Of a stretch of 64,000 nucleotides of DNA, positions 51,966 to 61,668 are shown piece by piece. The position numbers and the translations under genes were made by a program. Position 1 is the stretch's first letter. Each line of letters starts with the position of its first letter. The DNA is from Bacteroidia bacterium (GTDB taxonomy: Bacteria; Bacteroidota; Bacteroidia; UKL13-3), in assembly GCA_019695215.1 (NCBI GenBank), contig JAIBAK010000010.1, positions 1 to 64,000 of the forward strand, written 5' to 3'. The notes below the pieces were generated by a model. That model worked only from the letters and a program-made list of their open reading frames with translations, was not told the DNA's origin and did not search any database.

Positions 51966-53282
51966 TTACTTTTTAAAGAGCCACTCTTCAGGATCGAGCC
52001 GAACTTTACCTTTGTAAATTTCGATGTGCAGCTCGGTTTTATCTTCTACCTCATTTACCATCACGGTTCCTATCTCCTGCTTGGTGTTTACCTTGTCACC
52101 GGGTTTCACATACACCTCGGCCAGGTTGGTGTAAACGGTGTAATAATCTCCGTGAGAAATAATAACCGCATAACCCATACCCGGTACAAAAAACTTCATC
52201 TTTACCTCTCCTCTAAAAACGGCTCGGGCTTTAGCATCTTTTCCGGTAGCTATATCAACCCCGGTATTGTTTACCGTAATGTTTTTGAGGGTGGGATGCG
52301 GATGCACCCCGAATGATTTGGAGATAAAACCCTGCTCCACCGGCCATGGCAGGCTGCCTTTGTTGCGGCTGAAATCGTTGGCTAATTGTGCGGCCTCGGG
52401 CGTAAGGGCAAGTTCGGCTGCAGTGGCTCCCTTTTTGGTTTCGTTGCCATTGGTAACTGTGGGGGTACCGGCTGCTTTTTTGCGAGCTTCTTCTTCGGCT
52501 CTTTTGCGTGCAGCGGCTATTTCTTTTTCTATTAAATCTTCAATGGCTTTTCTCAGTCGTTTGGCGGCAGCCTCTTTGGCCTGCAACTGCTTGCGCAGTT
52601 CCTTCTCCTTTGCCTTTAGTGCCACCAACACTTTCGACTCTTCTTTTTTGTCTTCTTCCAGCTCTCTCTTCTCTTCCTCTTTGCTCACCAGCAATACCTC
52701 TTTTTCCTGTTTGGTGTGGTTGAGTTCGGCCAGATTTTCTTTCAGTGTGTTTTGGGTTGCCTTAATCAGGTGCGCCTGTTTTTCGCGGTAGGCGGTAATT
52801 TGCTGCAGGTATTTTATCCGCTTCATGGCCTGATCAAAACTTTCGGAAGCCAGTATGTACATGATGCGGTCGTACGAATTGCGGTGTTTGTACGATACCA
52901 GAATAAGTTTTGCGTATTGGTCCTTCAGGTTTTGAAGGTCGTTTTGCAGGGTTTGTATGGTTTGCCCCAGTTCAATGATATACTGCTCGGTTAAATCAAT
53001 CTCTTCGCCAATGGTATTAATGAGTTTGTTGCGGGTAGAAATTTGTTTGCCTATTATCTCCAGTTGATTCAGGGTGACCTTTTGCTTTTTCTGGGTTTCC
53101 TGCAATAGTTTTTTGGTGAGTTTTATCTCCTGCTCATGTTGTTTGCGTTTTTTTTCCAGCTCGGCCCTCGACTGCGCGAAAAGCGAACAGGAAAGAACAA
53201 GCAGCATTAAAAAACTACTCCATTGCCGAATAGCTGGCCGGAATGGTAAAAACGATTTGATCAATTGGATTGAGGGAAACAT
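51966..53282 (-). CDS. EnvC-like murein hydrolase activator with degenerate LytM domain
   Basis: 438 residues from ATG 53282, which gives a signal peptide with basic residues ending SCSLFAQ (an ATG at 53207 is possible). Residues 40-270 are a long coiled coil with Lys/Glu/Gln. The C-terminal 120 residues are an M23/LytM domain: NNTGVDIATGKDAKARAVF, YAVIISHGDYYTVYTNLAEV, DKTELHIEIYKG. The first Zn His is Asn and HxH is ELH, so the Zn site is missing, as in EnvC, which activates amidases instead of cutting. It is last in the flippase-dut-TPR cluster. Confidence 0.8.
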   Translation of the reverse strand: MFPSIQLIKSFLPFRPAIRQWSSFLMLLVLSCSLFAQSRAELEKKRKQHEQEIKLTKKLLQETQKKQKVTLNQLEIIGKQISTRNKLINTIGEEIDLTEQYIIELGQTIQTLQNDLQNLKDQYAKLILVSYKHRNSYDRIMYILASESFDQAMKRIKYLQQITAYREKQAHLIKATQNTLKENLAELNHTKQEKEVLLVSKEEEKRELEEDKKEESKVLVALKAKEKELRKQLQAKEAAAKRLRKAIEDLIEKEIAAARKRAEEEARKKAAGTPTVTNGNETKKGATAAELALTPEAAQLANDFSRNKGSLPWPVEQGFISKSFGVHPHPTLKNITVNNTGVDIATGKDAKARAVFRGEVKMKFFVPGMGYAVIISHGDYYTVYTNLAEVYVKPGDKVNTKQEIGTVMVNEVEDKTELHIEIYKGKVRLDPEEWLFKK

Positions 53283-54009
53283 TCTGGAAGTCAAAGGTAG
53301 CCTTCAAAATGTCCTTAGCCTCGGTTTTAATGCTCATTTTATTCGCATAACGCACATTGCCGGTATGATGAAATTCGGAATACTGGACACTTAGCCGGTT
53401 AGTTTGTGCACTGTCGGAACGCACAAATTCCTGTAAAAAAATTTCATTACTCGATTTGTTTACATACACCTGATAAAGGGTTTTATTAAGAAACCGCTTC
53501 AGTAAATACCCGCTTGCCACCGAGTCGGTTTTAGAGGTGTCGTCCAGCTCGAGTATCTGGTTGCCCACAAATAAATTTTGCAGCGCCTCCAGAGTAAGGG
53601 GCAAATCCGAAAACCGGTTAAAGTAGGAATAGCTTTGCGCAAGGTAGCGTTTATTTAGTTTGTCCAGAATTTTTACGGAGTCGGGGGTAATGTAAACGCG
53701 GGCCACCTCAATGCCTAAAATAGCCACAGCCGACATCCAGATGTATTTTCCGCTCTCCATTTTCAGATGAAGGGTTAGGCTCGCATCTTTTCCCCGTTCC
53801 TGTTCAAAATCGGTTTTTATTTTGGCGCTGAAAAACTCAAATTGCGTTTGTTGTTTGCGTAGTGTTTGAACCAGCTCGTTCTTTTGCGTTATTTCGCTGC
53901 CGGATTTGTTTACGGGGGTGGTTTTTACTGCGGGCTTATGGCTTTTGCAGGCGCCAAAAACGGTTGCTGCCAGTACGAATAAAACGAGTTTTGCTAATTG
54001 GTTAGTCAC
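53215..54009 (-). CDS. DUF4292 lipoprotein (LolA-like fold)
   Basis: 264 residues from GTG 54009. Lipobox AATVFGAC (Cys21), KSHKP after it. QTQFEFFSAKIKTDFEQERG, MSAVAILGIEVARVYITPDS and LNKRYLAQSYSYFN match DUF4292, which has a LolA/LppX-like half-barrel and may carry lipids in the periplasm. It overlaps the TPR gene by 8 bases and the EnvC-like gene by 68 bases. Confidence 0.75.
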   Translation of the reverse strand: MTNQLAKLVLFVLAATVFGACKSHKPAVKTTPVNKSGSEITQKNELVQTLRKQQTQFEFFSAKIKTDFEQERGKDASLTLHLKMESGKYIWMSAVAILGIEVARVYITPDSVKILDKLNKRYLAQSYSYFNRFSDLPLTLEALQNLFVGNQILELDDTSKTDSVASGYLLKRFLNKTLYQVYVNKSSNEIFLQEFVRSDSAQTNRLSVQYSEFHHTGNVRYANKMSIKTEAKDILKATFDFQNVSLNPIDQIVFTIPASYSAME

Positions 54010-55699
54010 TTATTTTTTGTTCTCTTATTTTTTTCTCCAATGCAGCCTTCCGGCTTATGTCCTGCTCCAGAGCTTTGTTCCAGTAAACAAGCGCTTGTTT
54101 AATATTTCCTAAACGGTACTGCAGGTCTCCAAAGTGTTCGTTTACCTCAGCACTTTCTTTTATCAGCCCCACTGCTTTTTCCAGATAAGGCAGCGCATCG
54201 GTATATTTTCCCTGTTGGTATAGTATCCATCCGTAGGTATCGAGGTAGGTGGGGTTATCGGGCTCCTTGGCAACGGTGGCTTTTGACATTTCGGCTGCTC
54301 TTTCCAGCTTGTCTTTTCTCAGAGATAAAAAATATGCGTAATTATTCAGCACAAAGGTGTTTTCGGCATCCAGTTCAAGGGCTTTTTCAAAGAGCGAATC
54401 CGACTGTTTGTAGTTTTTAAGATGGTTAGCCGCATCGGCCCAGCTGGCTAATAGTCGTATTTGCGTTTCGCTATCAGCCCCCCCTGCTTCTAAACCGGCT
54501 TTTGCTTTTTCGATAGCCTGCTTATATTGATTTTGCTCAATATACGACATACACCCCAGCAAATAAAAATCGTACACTTCGGGGAAGGTTTCAATGGCCT
54601 TTTCACAATCTCCGGCTGCGCGTCCATATTCTTTCAGCTCAAGGCTGCACGATATAGTTTGGTGCCAGGCAACCGGATTGTTGGGCTCCAGCAACAAGGC
54701 CTGTTGCCACCTGTTTCTTGCCTCGTTGTATTGTTTGTATCTGTACAGCAACATGGCATAGGCGATATGTGCCGCGGCTTCGTTGGGGTGTTTTTTACAG
54801 AGTATTTCGGCCAGCTCCAGCGCTTCCTGTTTGTTGGTGCTGTTTTCGCTAAAGTCGTGGTAGGGTCGCAGGGCATTTACTTTCTCCTTTACTTCAATAC
54901 GTTCATCGCTGAACGCCTTTTTAAGGGCTTCGAACGCTTTTTGGTGCTCGCCTTTCTCGCCCCAGTATTTACTCAGGGCAATGTAAGCCCAGCCGGCCGT
55001 TGGTTCTTTTTCCAGCACCTGCATATACACTGCCACGGCCTTTTCCTTTTCGTTGGTGTAAATATAAAATTCGGCAAGAATTCCGCGGTATTTCATTTCT
55101 GCGGGATAAGCGGCAATTAGTTTTTGAATTTCGGCCTCGGCTTTAGTTTGTTTTTTAAGCAGCTGATAGAGTTTTATTTTTTGCAGGGAGGTTGTTTCTT
55201 TAATTCCGTGCTGCTTTTCTGCCTTGTCATAAACCTTTATAGCCTCTTCGAATTTTCCGGCCATCGAATACAGGTTGGCTGCCTGTTCAAAGTTTGAAAG
55301 GTCTTCGGGGGCCAGTTCGGTGATGCGTTCATAGCAGCCTGCGGCTAGTTCATACTCACGGGTTGCCTCATAAATTTGTGCCTGCTGCAATACAATCCAT
55401 TTGTTTTCTCCATCCAGCTTAAGAGCCTGCTGGTTGTATTCAAGGGCGTCTCTCCAGTCTCTTTTTTTCATGGAAAGCTGAGCCAGCTTATAGTAGGGCG
55501 TAGCTTGTTTGGGATCAATATTGGTGCATTTTTTAAACAGGTCGAATGCCTTTTCATCGTTTCCCGTCATTTGCTCCTTTTGTGCATTCATAAATGCATT
55601 TTCAAAATCGAGCATTTTTTTCTCATCCGGCTTTTTCTTTTGAGATAAACCCGAAAACGAAAGAATCATGAACAGAAAATACAGCGAAAGGCGCTTCAC
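54002..55699 (-). CDS. secreted TPR-repeat protein
   Basis: 565 residues from GTG 55699, with a signal peptide ending SFSGLSQ. At least ten tetratricopeptide repeats follow, e.g. ATPYYKLAQLSMKKRDWRDA, YELAAGCYERITELAPEDL and NTFVLNNYAYFLSLRKDKLE. TPR proteins of this cluster are thought to act in the envelope, perhaps in LPS or outer-membrane assembly, by protein-protein contact. GTG lies 2 bases after the previous stop. Overlap and spacing point to one operon from the flippase at 58640 to EnvC. Confidence 0.8.
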   Translation of the reverse strand: MKRLSLYFLFMILSFSGLSQKKKPDEKKMLDFENAFMNAQKEQMTGNDEKAFDLFKKCTNIDPKQATPYYKLAQLSMKKRDWRDALEYNQQALKLDGENKWIVLQQAQIYEATREYELAAGCYERITELAPEDLSNFEQAANLYSMAGKFEEAIKVYDKAEKQHGIKETTSLQKIKLYQLLKKQTKAEAEIQKLIAAYPAEMKYRGILAEFYIYTNEKEKAVAVYMQVLEKEPTAGWAYIALSKYWGEKGEHQKAFEALKKAFSDERIEVKEKVNALRPYHDFSENSTNKQEALELAEILCKKHPNEAAAHIAYAMLLYRYKQYNEARNRWQQALLLEPNNPVAWHQTISCSLELKEYGRAAGDCEKAIETFPEVYDFYLLGCMSYIEQNQYKQAIEKAKAGLEAGGADSETQIRLLASWADAANHLKNYKQSDSLFEKALELDAENTFVLNNYAYFLSLRKDKLERAAEMSKATVAKEPDNPTYLDTYGWILYQQGKYTDALPYLEKAVGLIKESAEVNEHFGDLQYRLGNIKQALVYWNKALEQDISRKAALEKKIREQKISD

Positions 55700-55701
55700 C
55701 G

Positions 55702-56706
55702 CTATTGTTCAAAGGTTGAATAATCGCCCAGGCTCAGGTCATCGGCTTTCCCCTTGTAGGAAACATGGCTTCCCAGCATAGAGTTTGAAATGTTTGACTG
55801 CAAAATGCTGGTGTTTTGCTGAACAATGCTGTTGCTGATTACCGAATTGGTGATGCTGCTTCCTTTTCCAACCGAAACATGCGGCCCCACTACCGAGTTG
55901 TTTAAAACCACTCCTTCGCCAATGAAACAGGGTTCAATAATCACCGAGTTGTTGCGCACCACCGAAGGGTGAATAAGCTGCGTTGATTTTTTTATTTCAA
56001 GCATTCGCTGATTGGTGTAAACTGTAGAGTTTTTATTTCCGCAATCAAGCCACTCGTCCACTTTACCCGGCACAAACCGATAACCCTTGTTCTTCATGTT
56101 TTCCATGGCATTGGTCAGCTGGTATTCGCCCTTTTCTTTAATGTTGTTATCCAGCAGGTATTGCAACTCCTGCTTCAGGTATTCTCCGTCCTTAAAATAG
56201 TAAATGCCTATAATGGCCAGATCCGAAACAAACTCCGCTGGTTTTTCAATAAACTCGGTGATAATTCCGTCTGCGTTTACCTTCACTACGCCAAACTGCC
56301 TCGGGTCGTCAATTTGCTGTACCCAAATAATGGCATCTTTTGTCCGGTCGAGGGTGAAATTTGCTTTAAACAGGGTATCGGCAAATACAACCGACACATT
56401 TCCCTTAAGCGACTCTTTTGCACAAAGAATGGCGTGGGCTGTTCCCAATGGTTCGTCCTGGTAATAGATTTTTCCTTTGGCACCTACGCTTTTGGCAATA
56501 TCCATCAGATTTTTCTCTACCTCTTCGCCAAAATGACCCACCACAAAAGCCACTTCCTGAACACCCTCTCCGCAAACAGTAACAATATCTTCAATCAACC
56601 ATTGAACGATGGGCTTGCCGGCAACCGGAATAAGGGGCTTTGGAACGGTTAGCGTGTGAGGCCTCATTCGTTTGCCCATACCGGCCATTGGTACAATTAT
56701 ATTCAT
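55702..56706 (-). CDS. sugar-phosphate nucleotidyltransferase with left-handed beta-helix
   Basis: 334 residues. IIVPMAGMGKRMRPHTLTVPKPL is the nucleotide-binding G-x-G-x-R...P-K-P loop (one motif, residues 3-25). AILCAKESLKGNVSVVFAD and WLDCGN-type residues form the active site. The C-terminal part (VIIEPCFIGEGVVLNNSVVG and on) shows hexapeptide repeats, as in GlmU-like or RmlA-long enzymes, but the acyltransferase part is short. Its product could be dTDP-, GDP- or UDP-sugar for envelope polysaccharide. It is 15 bases after dut. Confidence 0.8.
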   Translation of the reverse strand: MNIIVPMAGMGKRMRPHTLTVPKPLIPVAGKPIVQWLIEDIVTVCGEGVQEVAFVVGHFGEEVEKNLMDIAKSVGAKGKIYYQDEPLGTAHAILCAKESLKGNVSVVFADTLFKANFTLDRTKDAIIWVQQIDDPRQFGVVKVNADGIITEFIEKPAEFVSDLAIIGIYYFKDGEYLKQELQYLLDNNIKEKGEYQLTNAMENMKNKGYRFVPGKVDEWLDCGNKNSTVYTNQRMLEIKKSTQLIHPSVVRNNSVIIEPCFIGEGVVLNNSVVGPHVSVGKGSSITNSVISNSIVQQNTSILQSNISNSMLGSHVSYKGKADDLSLGDYSTFEQ

Positions 56707-56721
56707 GTCTAAATTTTATGT

Positions 56722-57159
56722 TTATTTTTTTCCTGTATGTCCGTATCCTCCGGCACCGCGTTCTGTTTCACCCAGCTCATCGGCCTGCACCCAGGTAATT
56801 TGTGAGCATTGGCTCACTATCATTTGGGCAACCCGGTCTCCGTTTTGAACCTCAAAAGGTTCGGTTCCCAGATTAATAAGCAGCACTTTTACCTCTCCGC
56901 GGTAATCGGCATCAATGGTACCCGGTGAATTAAGAACCGTGATGCCATGCTTGTAAGCCAGCCCGCTTCGGGGGCGTATTTGCGCCTCATAACCGTTGGG
57001 CAACTCTATAAAAATTCCGGTAGGTATCAGTTTTCGTTCGCCCGGAGCTATAAATTCGGGCTGCGCCAAATTGGCTCTTAAGTCCATTCCGGCTGAGTGG
57101 GTGGTTTCATATGCCGGCAAAGGGTTACCCGATTGGTTAATTATTTTTACCTGAATCAC
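56722..57159 (-). CDS. dut: dUTP diphosphatase
   Basis: 145 residues from GTG 57159. All five motifs are present: AGMDLRANL, PRSGLAYKHGI, GTIDADYRGEVKV, NGDRVAQMIV and RGAGGYGHTGK. It cuts dUTP to dUMP, keeping uracil out of DNA and feeding dTMP synthesis. In this cluster it lies between the flippase and the nucleotidyltransferase, 11 bases after the former. Confidence 0.95.
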   Translation of the reverse strand: MIQVKIINQSGNPLPAYETTHSAGMDLRANLAQPEFIAPGERKLIPTGIFIELPNGYEAQIRPRSGLAYKHGITVLNSPGTIDADYRGEVKVLLINLGTEPFEVQNGDRVAQMIVSQCSQITWVQADELGETERGAGGYGHTGKK

Positions 57160-57170
57160 CTAAAAATTGC

Positions 57171-58640
57171 TTAGTGGCGCGAAGTTACTGTTTTATTCTT
57201 TCTTTCAAACAGCAGGGCCACCCCGGCAAAGGCTATAAGCATTGCTCCGCTTAGCAGGTGACTTGCGGTATCTGAAAGCCGTTGCTGCAATTGCCCGTTC
57301 AACAAAAACAGCAACATAGCCAGAATGGTATACCCCGCAATGCGCCCGGTTTGGTAAGGAATGGGATATGCCTTTTGCCCCCAGACATAGGAAATGAGCA
57401 TCATCGCAAAGTAACAGATAAAGGTTGCCCATGCCGAGCCCTCATATCCGTAAAGCGGAATCCACCAAATATTCAATACGATGGTAATGGCGGCTCCTAA
57501 AATTGAAATAATGGCGCCTTTATTCGTCTGATCAGAAAGCTTATACCATATCGACAGGTTGAAATAAACCCCAAGGCACACGTTGGCCAATAATAATACC
57601 GGAACAATCTTTAACCCCTCCCAAAAACCGGGGCCGATAAAATACTTAAATACGTCTATATAAAGGGTTACCAACAGAAAGATAAACAGGCAAATAATAA
57701 CAAAATAATTCATTACCCGTGCGTACACTTTCCGGCTGTCTTCACTTGCGGACTGAGAGAAGAAAAACGGTTCGGCCGCATATCGGTAGGCCTGAATAAA
57801 CATGGTTATCAGTATAGAAAGTTTATAGTTGGCTCCGTAAATCCCCACCTGTCTCAGGCCTTCATTCATATCCGGCAGCAGGTACTTCATAATGGCGCGG
57901 TCAAGGGTTTCATTGATCATTCCTCCAAGCCCCACAATAAGCAGCGGCACCCCGTATGTCAGCATCTGTTTCCATATTGTCGCGTCAAAACCATTGCTAA
58001 CCAGTTTTATTTCTTTAAACAACAGCGGGAGCGTAAGTGCACTTGCCGCCAAATTAGAAACGAAAACATACCCCACTCCTATTTGCCCCGAATAAAATGG
58101 CAGAGATACCCCTTTGGTTTGTTGCACATAGGGGCACAACAGCAAAAAGTACAGGTTTAACAAAATGTTGATGAGGATATTGGTGTTTTTAATAAGCGCA
58201 AAACGTAAGGGTTTGCTTTGTTGCCTCAAATAGGCAAACGGCACGCTTGCCAGCGCATCAAGCGAAAGGATACAGGCAAAATAAATTACATACTCGTGGT
58301 GTTGTTCGTAATGAATGGCTCCGGCAATAGGATGCGCAAATAAACCAATCAACCCGACAAACAACAACGATGAGCCAATCAGTGAGATAAGTGCGGTAGA
58401 AAACACTTTAGCGTTGCCGGGCTCCTTGTTGGCAAACCGGAAAAATGCCGTTTCCATTCCATAGGTAAGTAACACAATAAAAAATGTTACATAGCTATAA
58501 AATTCATTGATGGTTCCGTATTCGTTTGGGTTAAACACCCTTGTTTGTAAGGGAACTAACAAGTAATTAACTAACCTTCCCAGAATATGGGACGCTCCAT
58601 AAACAACGGTTTGAGAGGCTAATTTTTTTAATGCACTCAT
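57171..58640 (-). CDS. polysaccharide flippase (Wzx/MATE-like, MOP superfamily)
   Basis: 489 residues with about fourteen membrane segments. ALKKLASQTVVYGASHILGR and VFNPNEYGTINEFYSYVTF with GMETAFFRFA are typical of the RfbX/Wzx group that flips lipid-linked oligosaccharides. It is the first gene of the minus cluster with dut, nucleotidyltransferase, TPR, DUF4292 and EnvC. Its ATG at 58640 overlaps the upstream open frame of the divergent TPR gene, but that gene's real start is at 58835. Confidence 0.85.
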   Translation of the reverse strand: MSALKKLASQTVVYGASHILGRLVNYLLVPLQTRVFNPNEYGTINEFYSYVTFFIVLLTYGMETAFFRFANKEPGNAKVFSTALISLIGSSLLFVGLIGLFAHPIAGAIHYEQHHEYVIYFACILSLDALASVPFAYLRQQSKPLRFALIKNTNILINILLNLYFLLLCPYVQQTKGVSLPFYSGQIGVGYVFVSNLAASALTLPLLFKEIKLVSNGFDATIWKQMLTYGVPLLIVGLGGMINETLDRAIMKYLLPDMNEGLRQVGIYGANYKLSILITMFIQAYRYAAEPFFFSQSASEDSRKVYARVMNYFVIICLFIFLLVTLYIDVFKYFIGPGFWEGLKIVPVLLLANVCLGVYFNLSIWYKLSDQTNKGAIISILGAAITIVLNIWWIPLYGYEGSAWATFICYFAMMLISYVWGQKAYPIPYQTGRIAGYTILAMLLFLLNGQLQQRLSDTASHLLSGAMLIAFAGVALLFERKNKTVTSRH

Positions 58641-58818
58641 GTGAATTCAGAACAAATGTATCTGCCAACAGGGAAACTACCCGTTTAAGTTATAAACGCT
58701 TGACCGCTTTTTCATACATGCAACTCCGAAGCCTTGATTACACAACTCTCCTTTTCAGCCTGTTTACTGCGACCGGCCGGGTGTTGTTTTCACAAGCAGC
58801 CTGCATTGCTAAACGTTG

Positions 58819-58826
58819 TATATTTG
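58819..58826 (+). promoter_or_regulatory. TATATTTG -7 box
   Basis: Exact TAnnTTTG 8 bases before ATG 58835, implying an almost leaderless mRNA. It supports the short start of this gene. Confidence 0.4.
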
Positions 58827-58834
58827 TAATTCAT

Positions 58835-60649
58835 ATGTCCCGGAAACTTTTTGTTTTTATTTCGGTGCTTCTTTTCGCGCTTACGGCTTCGGCTCAGGAG
58901 CAGGACGAAAGGCTGGCAGCCCAGTATTTTGCCAATGGCGAATACGAAAAAGCCGCGGTGATTTATGAAAAACTGCTAAACAAAAAGCCGGCTGATATTT
59001 TTGTTTACGACAACCTGCTGAAATGTTATATAAGTCTTAAATCGTTTGATTTGGCTGAGCGGGTTATAAAGCATTCGCAAAAGCGAAACGAGGCCAATCC
59101 CTCTTTTGCCGTTGATATGGCTTATATAGCCAAATTAAAGGGCAAAACAGACGTGTTTAAATCAAAGTGCGATGCCCTTATAAAAAACATGAGGGCTGAT
59201 GTGGCTTATGCCGAACAACTTTCAAAAGCTTTTCAAAAACGGGGAGAGTACGCTTATGCCGCAGAAGTTTACCTGAAGTTCAGGAAATTGTCAAAGGCTG
59301 ATTTAGCTTTTAGTTTGGAATTGGCCGAGCTTTTTGCCCAACAGGGACTCGAAGAGGAAATGATTACCGAGTTTTTAAACCTGCTCTCCTATGACGATAG
59401 CAGGCTGGATGATGTACAATCGTTTTTGGGGGAGCATTTTGAAACAAAAAAAGAGGGTGCCGACATAATGAAAAAGCTGCTGATCAAAAGGGTGGCTGAC
59501 GAACCGGATAAAATGGTTTTTCCGGAATTATTGATTTGGCTATACACTCAACAGCAGCAATATGAAGCAGCATTTGTACAGTGCAAAGCCGTGGACCGAA
59601 GGTTTAAGCTGAACGGGCGCAGAATCTATCAGTTTGCAGAACTTACACGGGATATTGACCTGCTGGACCTGTCTGCCAGAGCTTTTCAGGCGGTAATTGA
59701 GCTTGGAAATGATAAGCCGTTCACCCTTTCGGCCCGGTACGGCTTGCTGGAGGTAAGAAATAAAAAGTTATTATCGGGCAACTATACCACAAGTGACTTA
59801 TTAGGATTGGAGGCGGATTATATTGAGAATATCAGAGACCTTGGGGTCAACCATTTAAGTGCGAACTTTATTAAAGACCTGGCACACCTTCAGGCTTTTT
59901 ACCTAAATAAATCGGATACGGCTATTATTCTTCTGAAGGAACTTTCGTATTTACCCGGTGTAAACCCGCAGGTAAATGCCCGTGCAAAATTAGAGTTGGG
60001 AGATATCTATCTCTTTAAAGGCGAAGTGTGGGAAGCCACCCTGTTATACGAACAGGTTGATTATGATTTTAAAGAGGAGCCTTTGGGGCAGGAGGCGAAA
60101 TTTAAAAACGCCCAGCTCAGTTATTTCAGAGGGGACTTTGATTGGGCAAAAACACAGCTTGATGTTTTAAAAACCGCCACCTCACAACTTATTTCAAATA
60201 ATTCAATTGAGTTGCTGATGATAATTTTAGATAATACCGGATTAGATACAACCGAAAAACCTCTTGAGTTATTTGCCGCAGCCGACCTGTTGATTTACAG
60301 AAATAAACCAGATAGTGCCCTGCTTGTGCTGGAGCGGCTTGAAAAACTGTTTCCTGATCATGAATTAACCGATGATATTCTTTTTCAGAAAGGGAAAATT
60401 GCGCTAATGAAAGGAAATTATGAAACAGCCCTGATGTATTTTGAAAGAGTTTGGAAAAATTACCCCGATGGCATTTTAGCTGATAATGCACTTATTTCCT
60501 GTGCACGTATGTATGAAAAACAGCTGAAACAAAACGAGAAAGCACTTGAGACGTATGATTATTTTATAACAAAATACCCCGGCAGTTTTTTCATTTCCGA
60601 AGCCCGGTCACATTATCGTTTACTGAGAGGAGACAATATTCCCCAATAA
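58835..60649 (+). CDS. secreted TPR-repeat protein
   Basis: 604 residues from ATG 58835 (signal peptide MSRKLFVFISVLLFALTASA, ending AQ). The open frame continues 204 bases upstream but has the -7 box inside. TPRs are seen at the start (DERLAAQYFANGEYEKAAVI) and end (LMKGNYETALMYFERVWKNY; EKALETYDYFITKYPGSFF), with YbgF/outer-membrane-assembly-like spacing near the C-terminus. The middle is helical without clear motifs. It probably acts in the envelope as a scaffold. pheS is convergent, 2 bases away. Confidence 0.75.
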   Translation: MSRKLFVFISVLLFALTASAQEQDERLAAQYFANGEYEKAAVIYEKLLNKKPADIFVYDNLLKCYISLKSFDLAERVIKHSQKRNEANPSFAVDMAYIAKLKGKTDVFKSKCDALIKNMRADVAYAEQLSKAFQKRGEYAYAAEVYLKFRKLSKADLAFSLELAELFAQQGLEEEMITEFLNLLSYDDSRLDDVQSFLGEHFETKKEGADIMKKLLIKRVADEPDKMVFPELLIWLYTQQQQYEAAFVQCKAVDRRFKLNGRRIYQFAELTRDIDLLDLSARAFQAVIELGNDKPFTLSARYGLLEVRNKKLLSGNYTTSDLLGLEADYIENIRDLGVNHLSANFIKDLAHLQAFYLNKSDTAIILLKELSYLPGVNPQVNARAKLELGDIYLFKGEVWEATLLYEQVDYDFKEEPLGQEAKFKNAQLSYFRGDFDWAKTQLDVLKTATSQLISNNSIELLMIILDNTGLDTTEKPLELFAAADLLIYRNKPDSALLVLERLEKLFPDHELTDDILFQKGKIALMKGNYETALMYFERVWKNYPDGILADNALISCARMYEKQLKQNEKALETYDYFITKYPGSFFISEARSHYRLLRGDNIPQ

Positions 60650-60651
60650 GA

Positions 60652-61668
60652 TTAGCTTATTTTCTTAAACTGGTTTAGAAAACGTAAGTCGTTATCAAAA
60701 TAAATTCGTAAATCTTTTACATCATATTTAAGCATAGCCACACGTTCCACGCCTAAACCAAAAGCATAGCCTGTATATTTTTCCGAATCAATTCCGCAAT
60801 TGGTTAAAACCTGTGGATCAACCATACCACAACCTAATATTTCTACCCAACCGCTGTGTTTGCACACATTGCATCCGGCTCCTTCGCATATCCGGCAGTT
60901 AATATCCATCTCGGCACTTGGTTCGGTAAAAGGAAAATAACTTGGTCTGAACCTAATCTTTACGTTTTCTCCAAAAAGTTCTTTTACAAAATAATACAGT
61001 GTTTGCTTTAAGTCGGCAAACGATACATTTTCATCAATATACAACCCTTCTATTTGGTGAAAAAAACAATTTGCCCTGGCCGAAATTGCCTCATTTCTAT
61101 AAACCCTTCCAGGCATAATAACCCGCATAGGAGGTTTATTTTTTTCCATATACCTAACCTGTACCGAAGATGTGTGGGTTCTTAAAGCAATTTCCTTATC
61201 AATAAAAAAAGTGTCCTGCATATCTCGGGCCGGGTGATTATCGGGAAAATTAAGTGCCGAGAAATTATGCCAGTCATCTTCAATCTCAGGCCCGTCAGCA
61301 ATAGCAAACCCAAGTTTCCTGAATATACCTGTTAGTTCTTCCTGTATGAGTGTTAACGGATGTTTGGTTCCGGTGTTTATTGAGTTTCCGGGTAAAGTTA
61401 AATCAAGTTCATTGGTTAGTGCGTTATCTGCCGAGTCAAATTGTGCTTTATACTGATCGTAGGTATTTTGTAATAAATTCTTTAACTCATTTATTGGTTT
61501 TCCAAACTCCTTTTTTTGTTCGGGTTGTGCTGTTTTTAACCAATCAAAAAAATCAGATAACTTTCCTTTTTTACTCAGGTATTTTATTCTGAAATTTTCC
61601 AGCTGATCGGCACTGGTAATTTTTATATTTTTTATTTCCTCCTTTATGTTCTTAATTTCCTCAATCAT
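60652..61668 (-). CDS. pheS: phenylalanyl-tRNA synthetase alpha subunit
   Basis: 338 residues, standard length. An N-terminal coiled coil (EEIKNIKEEIKNIKITSADQ) holds tRNA. Class II motifs: HPLTLIQEELTGIFRKLGF, motif 2 GRVYRNEAISARANCFFHQ and motif 3 GLGVERVAMLKYDVKDLR. Phe-binding residues lie near FTEPSAEMDINC. It charges tRNA-Phe with PheT, which is not in the window. Confidence 0.95.
   Translation of the reverse strand: MIEEIKNIKEEIKNIKITSADQLENFRIKYLSKKGKLSDFFDWLKTAQPEQKKEFGKPINELKNLLQNTYDQYKAQFDSADNALTNELDLTLPGNSINTGTKHPLTLIQEELTGIFRKLGFAIADGPEIEDDWHNFSALNFPDNHPARDMQDTFFIDKEIALRTHTSSVQVRYMEKNKPPMRVIMPGRVYRNEAISARANCFFHQIEGLYIDENVSFADLKQTLYYFVKELFGENVKIRFRPSYFPFTEPSAEMDINCRICEGAGCNVCKHSGWVEILGCGMVDPQVLTNCGIDSEKYTGYAFGLGVERVAMLKYDVKDLRIYFDNDLRFLNQFKKIS

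Noticed and set aside
53283..53294. TTG start of the EnvC-like gene
   Set aside because: The ATG four codons later is a better start and reduces the overlap with DUF4292.
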